NCBI GenBank assembly: GCA_000787465.1
Contig: JSYX01000829.1
Span: forward strand, 1-11,664
Reading direction: 5' to 3'
DNA: 11,664 bases
From: Thermomucor indicae-seudaticae
Taxonomy: Eukaryota; Mucoromycota; Mucoromycetes; Mucorales; Lichtheimiaceae
The notes under the pieces were generated by a model that was not told the DNA's origin, did no database searches, and was given only the letters and a program-made list of their open reading frames with translations. Each line of letters opens with the position of its first letter. The stretch's first letter is position 1. A program made the position numbers and the translations under genes. Below are positions 6,594 through 11,664 of this stretch, piece by piece.

Positions 6594-7799
6594 ATGACTT
6601 CAATCGGCACGGGTGTAAGCATCAATGAACTGTTTCTCGCCAATGTTTCATTAAATAATTAAGCATGACCATAGTACGATCTTGCAGTTTCAACCTATTC
6701 TCCAGATGGCCGAGTTTTTCAGGTCGAATACGCGAATAAAGCAGTAGACAACAGCGGGTAACGTCATTATTCAAAACTGCAAGAAAAAGCCTCGTACAAA
6801 TTCCATTGATACACTTGGACGGATATACATTAGTACGGCTATCGGATTACGTGTTAAAGACGGTGTTGTACTTGCAGTCGAAAAACTCGTACAGTCAAAG
6901 TTGTTGGTGCCCGGTGCCAATAAACGAATTCAAAGTGCCGACCTTCACATAGGCATTGTGGGTTTATCCATTGGGTTCCCATCAGGCGAACAGTTACTCA
7001 TAGCGTGATTTTTTTTAGGCTTCTGCAGGATTAATAGCGGATGGTCGGCATATTGTCAAACGAGCTCAGGATGAAGCTCAGGCATGGAGGGATATCTATC
7101 GACAACCTATACCAGGCAAGGTATTTACGAATGAGGACATTGCGACTTTGAACGATATGAAGAGGGTTATTTAGCAAGATATATATTAGACCATTGCGGA
7201 TCGATTGGGACAATACGTAGCGGCGTTTACCCTTTACTCTAGCGTACGTCCGTTTGGATGCAGTACAATTATTGGTGCCATGAATGATGGTGTCCCGTCT
7301 TTATATATGATTGAGCCGTCCGGTGTATACTGGGTAAGTGTGATAACTGATGAGTCCCATTTTTGTCTGTGCCCCTCTCTCATGGATCGCGTTGCTAGGG
7401 TTATCATGGTTGCGCAGTTGGTAAAGGCAAATCGGTGGCCAAGACTGAGATTGAGAAACTTAATCTGCAAGAAATGACTGTTCGACAGGCGGTTAATGAA
7501 ATAACACGAATGTATGTTGGCCTCGCACATTTAACAGAGGTTATGGACGAGAGAGAGATTGATGTTTATCTGCGTAGTATCTATACATGCCATGACGATG
7601 CTAAAGACAAGGAGTTTGAGTTGGAGCTGAGCTGGATTTGTGCCGAGTCCAAATACAAGCATCAGTTTGTCCCGCACGAGATTAAGCAGGAGGCAGAAAG
7701 ACTGGCCAAGGTAAACGATTGCATATAAGAATATTTATGAGAACGTATTTTAATGCGCTTATGTATTAGGAATCTCTGGATGAGGAAATGGAGGATTGA
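6594..7799 (+). CDS. PRE10: 20S proteasome subunit alpha-7 (PSMA3/Pre10 type)
   Basis: Structural alpha-ring subunit of the 20S proteasome. Exons: 6594-6614, 6675-6757, 6834-6957, 7019-7120, 7190-7333, 7399-7511, 7578-7710, 7770-7799, giving 249 residues (human PSMA3 has 255). It opens [20 protein letters not shown] followed by VFQVEYA, the alpha-subunit signature. Next come [59 protein letters not shown] and an acidic end ESLDEEMED. The IGTGYDL start, the RPFGCS block and the acidic tail point to alpha-7 rather than another alpha subunit. The seven introns are 60, 76, 61, 69, 65, 66 and 59 bp. Intron 3 uses an unusual GTGGGT donor, required to match [13 protein letters not shown]. Intron 6 (7512-7577) is in frame and stop-free. 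An AATAAA follows the stop by 33 bp. Confidence 0.97.
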
Positions 7800-7831
7800 A
7801 AGTTATGATGATGTTGAATTCAGTTTTCTCG

Positions 7832-7837
7832 AATAAA
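7832..7837 (+). terminator. Likely polyadenylation signal of the proteasome gene
   Basis: AATAAA lies 33 bp after the stop codon at 7799, a normal distance for a compact fungal 3' UTR. Confidence 0.5.
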
Positions 7838-7839
7838 GC

Positions 7840-8423
7840 TTGAGCTACTGCATATGACCTGTTGTGCGTCCGAGCCTGAACAGTAAAGTTGGCCCAGGCC
7901 ATGTACTCCGGCGACAAATGGGAATAACTAGACGCAGTGAAATTGGACTTTATTTTCTGGGAGATCAAGGTGCAGCTCATCTTGCTGTTATGTAGCTGCT
8001 TTGTGCATGATTCACACAGGGACACGTAACACATGCCAAGGTACTCTTAAGCGTGTATGTCTTAAACCATACTCCGGGCAGCTTGCTCAGAGTGTGCAAA
8101 ACTGCAGATTTTTACTGTATTTTTCCGTCTGATTTGCGCTTAACGAAAGATTTTTCGGCGCTGCTGGCGAAGGCCGTTTCGCACAGATTCCATTTTTCCA
8201 TTTGGCCTTTTGCCGGAGGATGTTCGCACCAAGTATGAATAATATTAAGTACAGGTCTCTCCAAAAACCTACACTCCTCTTCAGCTCAGCATTTCTCGTC
8301 GTTTTCCTTCTTTCCGTGCATGTCAGTAACCCAAGAGTGACGTATTGATAAAAATAAGAAAGGGTTCAACATGAGGTCATAATTACGCCGCTAGAAGAGA
8401 GTTACATAAAAGAAGCTGGATTC
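7840..8423. other. Stretch without a confident gene; short unassigned ORFs
   Basis: A 91-codon minus-strand frame (8034-7759) contains the non-low-complexity string SPEYMAWANFTVQARTHNRS and a cysteine pair (CESC). It would overlap the last exon of the proteasome gene tail to tail, which makes a functional gene unlikely as drawn. Upstream on the same strand another frame (about 8240-8130) reads QMEKWNLCETAFASSAEKSF. A 61-codon plus-strand ORF (8053-8238) is its antisense shadow. I recognise no family. Decayed mobile-element coding sequence is the simplest reading. Confidence 0.35.
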
Positions 8424-8684
8424 ATGCGACATCATGCACGGTGCTCTTTTGGGCCCCGAGATGCTTGGCGGGTGCTGGCTTCTTGCTCACTGGCAAGACA
8501 TTGCACCCTTTTTCGAAATTCAGCCACTCGTTCGAAGCTGAATAAAAACATTACCCCACACACCGGTAAAGGTATATTATCTTTAGAATTCAATAGCGAT
8601 GCTAATAAAATGCGTTTAACAGTTTCAGGTGCTGTGGCGGCATCTGTCGATGGGACAGACATACGACATAACACTCACTCTTGA
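8424..8684 (+). other. Unassigned ORF, weak Pcc1-like segment
   Basis: An 86-codon ATG-started frame. Its C-terminal half contains GILSLEFNSDANKMRLTVSG. This loosely resembles the second strand-helix unit of Pcc1, the small KEOPS-complex protein (pattern ..LxVEF.A.DAKMLRVSVN..). The N-terminal half has no Pcc1 match and no splice model joined it to one. It may be a degraded exon or chance. The opposite strand carries an 80-codon ORF (8674-8432) of no better quality. Confidence 0.15.
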
Positions 8685-9240
8685 CGAGTGTTCTTCTAAG
8701 TGTAATACAAGATTCCAACGACGAACCGGGGTACTAATCTTTCTTAATAGGATCGGTAAGAGATAATACTGTGACAGAATAACGAGAAGCTCACCATTTC
8801 TTTACATTAATGCTGTCGTGGTTGTCTTTTGCGTCTGGTGCGCTCGCGTTTGCGCGAGAAGTCTGCAAACAAAATATTGTTTATGTGCGCAAACCTTTTA
8901 ATCCATACACGCATATTTGATTTGTCTAGTGCGTAAACGGAGTTCCCCGATTGACGCAAAAGACCATCTACAGCAGCGCGAACTTTTATTCGAAATCCAG
9001 TATAAAGCAGCTAAAGACGAAAAGGAAACTTTTTGTATTTCGTTTTCATATTCAGCTGGCTTTTATTCATCACTTGCGGATACCGTATCAAGCCATGTCA
9101 CTTGAACATATTTTATTTCTTTTACGTTAACTTATATATGGTCCTCCTTGTTATAACCAGTGTCTTTGCTTAAAGGCGAAACCCAGCTTCAGCATCGTGC
9201 CTTGGTATCGATGGTAACTGTAATTAAGAGACGCTCCGTC
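8685..9240. other. Unassigned stretch with two short plus-strand frames
   Basis: A 36-codon ATG frame near 8811-8921 begins MLSWLSFASGALAFAREV (hydrophobic start, then basic) and ends PFNPYTHI. Directly after it, the frame ending at 9105 contains AKDHLQQRELLFEIQYKAAK. They could be two exons joined through an intron ending in TTTGTCTAG at about 8928, but no donor gives a clearly right junction. The minus strand is open over the same bases, ending in a very basic SRKRERTRRKRQPRQH. The near-intron sequence GTACTAATCTTTCTTAATAG (8731-8750) looks like a branch point plus acceptor. Something coding may exist here, but I cannot define it. Confidence 0.25.
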
Positions 9241-9246
9241 ACCTGT

Positions 9247-9255
9247 TATAAAAGG
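9247..9255 (+). promoter_or_regulatory. Candidate TATA box upstream of thiamine pyrophosphokinase
   Basis: TATAAAAGG is a full consensus TATA box 222 bp upstream of the TPK start codon. If used, transcription would begin near 9280 and the leader would contain several upstream ATGs before 9477. Confidence 0.4.
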
Positions 9256-9476
9256 AATATATTGTATGGAGATACAGTGTATTAGTGAATGCTCAACTTT
9301 TCAAATTTGTGAGGCTGTGTGCCTATGCAGCATTGCAAGACAGTTGGATTATTCCCAGAGGGAAACGAACATCAATGCTCAAAGAACAATATACACTCTT
9401 TTGTTGAAGCGATGGTCGGAGTTGGTGTATAAGTTGACCGAAGGGTCTTTTGGCCTCCGGACTCATAACCTGAATA

Positions 9477-10688
9477 ATGAACGGTCTGAAGCTCATAAGT
9501 CATTGGTGCCCGTCCAACATCCTTGCAAAGGATTTCAAAGCAAAACGGTTCTGCCTTGTCATTCTTAATCAGCCCATTGTTCATGTGGAGATATTTCACC
9601 GGCTGTGGTCAAATGGTACACGATAAAATCACTTCAGGTCAGCAAGGCAATATGCCCGCGATATTAATAAAGCGTATAAAAAGCCGCTTTCAGATACTGT
9701 GCTGACGGCGGGTCAAATCGGCTCTATGATGCCTTCAAGCATGATACACAAAAGTTAGAGATGTAACGAAGCAGAACCTAGCTGCGCTATTTTCCCCAAA
9801 TTTCACTGATACATTGTTTATCTAGGTACATTCCAGATGAAATCCGTGGTGATCTGGACTCGCTACGCGCAGAAGTTCGAGAATTCTACTCTAGCAGAGT
9901 CAGTATTTTAGAGCTTGAATGGGAATGAAGACGGGACCTTTCTCACACTGCAGTAGAACGTGAAGATTACGAAAGTGGACGACCAGGACACCACCGACTT
10001 TATGAAATGTATCGAACTTTTAAAGGAAAAAGAAAAACAACTGGATGAAGTGGTGAGAGCTTTTGTCCAGGGGAGAAGACATAGAATGATCAGACCAATT
10101 ATCTTTTTCTACAGTTTGACATTGTGGCGACACCTGCATTGGGCGGACGTTTCGATCAAACAATAGCCAGTATTAACTTGTTATACTCGATGAAAGATGA
10201 AATTGAACGAAGAATTATACTTGTTAGTGACGAAAATCTTACTATGCTTTTAGGCAAGGTAAAAAAGCACGAACGAATCTTCTGCACGCTTCTGGAATTT
10301 TGTTTTAATGAGTTGGCTGGAACGAGTAGGGCAAGCATCAAATACACTGTCAGCCCGAATACGAAGGTAGATGCGAAAAGAAAAGTGAATTTTCGTCTTT
10401 GGCTGTGCTAAATACCCTGTTCTTTAAGGGCCTACTTGTGGTATTATACCCTTCGGTGGTCCAGCAACGCTAACGACAAAGGGGTTGAGATGGAATTTGG
10501 GTAACAGATAAAAGGGATTTTCAGGTTCTCTCTTTGATTCTTACGACAAGCAAAATCCAGATAATTACAGATGCGCGTTTGGAGGTATGGTGAGCACTTC
10601 AAACATGCTTGCAGAAGATCTTGTGGAAATAGAGACCGACGCACCTGTCGTTTGGACAATCGAGATCAGCAAGAACGTTAAAGTCTAA
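9477..10688 (+). CDS. THI80: Thiamine pyrophosphokinase (EC 2.7.6.2)
   Basis: Transfers pyrophosphate from ATP to thiamine, giving thiamine pyrophosphate, in the cytosol. Exons: 9477-9615, 9684-9762, 9826-9898, 9957-10052, 10115-10258, 10330-10366, 10429-10500, 10561-10688, giving 255 residues, a normal length. Visible family blocks are KRFCLVILNQPI (23-34), FRYCADGGSNRLYD (49-62), PDEIRGDLDSLR (76-87, with the catalytic-site GDLDS), DDQDTTDFMK (105-114) and GGRFDQT (139-145). The C-terminal thiamine-binding domain shows GPTCGIIPFGGPATLT (190-205), KGLRWNLD (207-214) and FGGMVSTSN (220-228). The seven introns are 68, 63, 58, 62, 71, 62 and 60 bp; each was placed by frame and by continuity of these blocks. 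The ATG at 9477 is the first after an in-frame stop at 9471. The gene appears intact. No TPP riboswitch is seen in its leader or introns. Confidence 0.95.
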
Positions 10689-10750
10689 GGAGGAATCTGT
10701 GTTTTATCTTATACACTACTTTTACGATTCAATAGACGACATGTCTTTTT

Positions 10751-10756
10751 AATAAA
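10751..10756 (+). terminator. Likely polyadenylation signal of thiamine pyrophosphokinase
   Basis: AATAAA 63 bp after the stop codon at 10688, preceded by T-rich sequence. Confidence 0.5.
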
Positions 10757-11590
10757 AGAGGCTAAGTAAACCAGCATAAGAAAAATTACTTCGATGAAAG
10801 TCTGTGTTATAGAAATTGCATAGATTGCAGCGAGCTTTTACAGCCCCTACTTGTGTTGGTATGGTTCTCTCCTGACGCGTATCCTTTTCCCTAAAAATAT
10901 AAATAGCTTTTCCTCCTGACACTTTTACATTTGGTGGAGAAGCATGCCTTTCCTTGACGAACGGATCCCTTTGCCACGATAAGCGACCTAGCTTTTACGA
11001 CGACGCCCGCATATTCTAACCCCATCCATTGCAACATCGGCCTATCACAAACGATCTTCCAAGAATCGCTGATAATACATAAGGCTATTGCCATTTCCCG
11101 GCCTTTCATAATCTGCAACAACGTCGGCTCCATGTTGCGATAGCCACGAAACAGTTTTAAACACAGACGCCCTAATTATTTTTCTAAACAAGCGTTTCAC
11201 CCTCGCTTCGCTCGGGGGAAACTTACCAACTACCTCACCTGCTCCACCTAGACATTGATAAATCAGTGAGAAAGGAGTAGAAATATGTTTGTTATGAAGT
11301 GGAAAGTAATGCGGCCAAAAACGGGAAGAAGGTGATAGAACAAAACGGCGTGCTGTGTAAATCACTGATGACTTCATTGTCATATTCCGGACTCACGTCT
11401 TGGTCTATTGTCTAAGCCAGCACTGCATTACGCAGAAAACATGGCAGCAATAATGTCTATTACGTGCTTTCTGTCTTGATATTATTGATAACGATATGTT
11501 CATTGAGGTTGTAGGATATCACTTGCAACGTTAGTTGATGAAGCACGATCGATGCCATACTGCTGCACATTATACACATGAATGACGAAA
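10757..11590. other. Right flank without a recognisable gene
   Basis: Two overlapping minus-strand frames exist: 11383-11045 (112 codons) and 11133-10891 (80 codons, ATG-started, basic end). They lie in different frames over 11045-11133, and the longer one runs straight through the dispersed GC-rich repeat at 11187-11230. That argues that it is not a conserved gene. I recognise no domain in either. A TATAAATA occurs at 10898-10905 with no matching gene downstream. Confidence 0.4.
11187..11230 (+). repeat. Dispersed repeat motif, copy B
   Basis: AACAAGCGTTTCA followed by CCCTCGCTTCGCTCGGGG and an AACTTACCAAC tail. It aligns with 2377-2423 in the same orientation with a few substitutions and short indels. 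The core CTCGCTTCGCTC is internally symmetric (mirror repeat). Confidence 0.6.
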
Positions 11591-11597
11591 TTCCTAG

Positions 11598-11627
11598 CCA
11601 ATCAGAACGACATTATTCATGACGTCA
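11598..11627. promoter_or_regulatory. CCAAT box plus palindromic CRE/ATF site
   Basis: CCAATCA at 11598-11604 and a perfect TGACGTCA palindrome at 11620-11627 lie 16 bp apart at the window's right edge. Together they look like a fungal promoter, probably for a gene starting beyond 11664. No start codon followed by a long frame is visible inside the window. Confidence 0.35.
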
Positions 11628-11664
11628 AGCTGATAGCATCAGAGACAGATTCGCATCACAAAAA

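Noticed and set aside
7511..7578. Treating the 66-nt stretch as coding, giving a 271-residue proteasome subunit
   Set aside because: Perfect donor and acceptor sites, the 66-nt size typical of this window, and alignment of the flanks to PSMA3 without a gap favour an intron.
9400..9520. Possible tRNA-Met (CTCATAA anticodon-loop-like string with a GTTGGTGTATAA D-loop-like string)
   Set aside because: The anticodon stem does not pair, and there is no T arm with a GGTTCRA sequence.
9240..10688. TPP riboswitch in the thiamine pyrophosphokinase leader or introns
   Set aside because: AACCTG occurs just before the start codon, but the essential CTGAGA element and paired arms are missing. The introns (58-71 bp) are too short to hold the aptamer.
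11045..11383. 112-codon minus-strand ORF as a gene
   Set aside because: It runs through the dispersed GC-rich repeat and shows no domain or splice structure.
1..11664. CRISPR array, bacterial operons or a defence island
   Set aside because: No regularly spaced direct repeats are present, and every confident gene is a spliced eukaryotic gene.

Overview
The window reads as nuclear DNA of a fungus, most likely an early-diverging lineage such as Mucoromycota. The placement rests on four facts. Protein-coding genes carry many very short spliceosomal introns: I model 22, all between 58 and 82 bp, mostly with GTAAGT/GTATGT-like donors and TAG or CAG acceptors. The best-read proteins are eukaryotic (mitochondrial Hsp10, a 20S proteasome alpha subunit, a fungal-type thiamine pyrophosphokinase). 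Degenerate Helitron helicase pieces are present. No bacterial operon structure or Shine-Dalgarno sites are seen. The lineage is an inference, not something the sequence proves.

Layout. Positions 1-4080 are a gene-poor, transposon-rich flank. It holds two decayed Helitron Pif1-type helicase C-termini on the minus strand (592-798 and 2933-3540), a broken cyclin-like fragment on the plus strand (833-1192), an unusual block with an 80-bp near-palindrome beside a G-run-rich minus strand (about 2360-2691), and a zinc-knuckle-like ORF (3534-3902, minus).

Positions 4080-7840 are a compact gene block: HSP10 (4191-4716, plus, 4 exons), then convergently a SMARCE1/BAF57-like chromatin-remodelling subunit without an HMG box (5098-6442, minus, 6 exons). 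That gene shares a 151-bp divergent promoter with the proteasome subunit alpha-7 gene (6594-7799, plus, 8 exons). Positions 7840-9240 hold only short unassigned ORFs. Thiamine pyrophosphokinase (9477-10688, plus, 8 exons) follows. Positions 10760-11664 have no recognisable gene, but repeat a motif found next to the palindrome and end in a promoter-like CCAAT plus TGACGTCA cluster.

The four intact genes are housekeeping genes of different pathways (protein folding, chromatin, protein degradation, cofactor synthesis). I see no sign that they form a functional cluster. The most unusual material is the repeat architecture at 2360-2980. No new defence or biosynthetic system is supported by this sequence.
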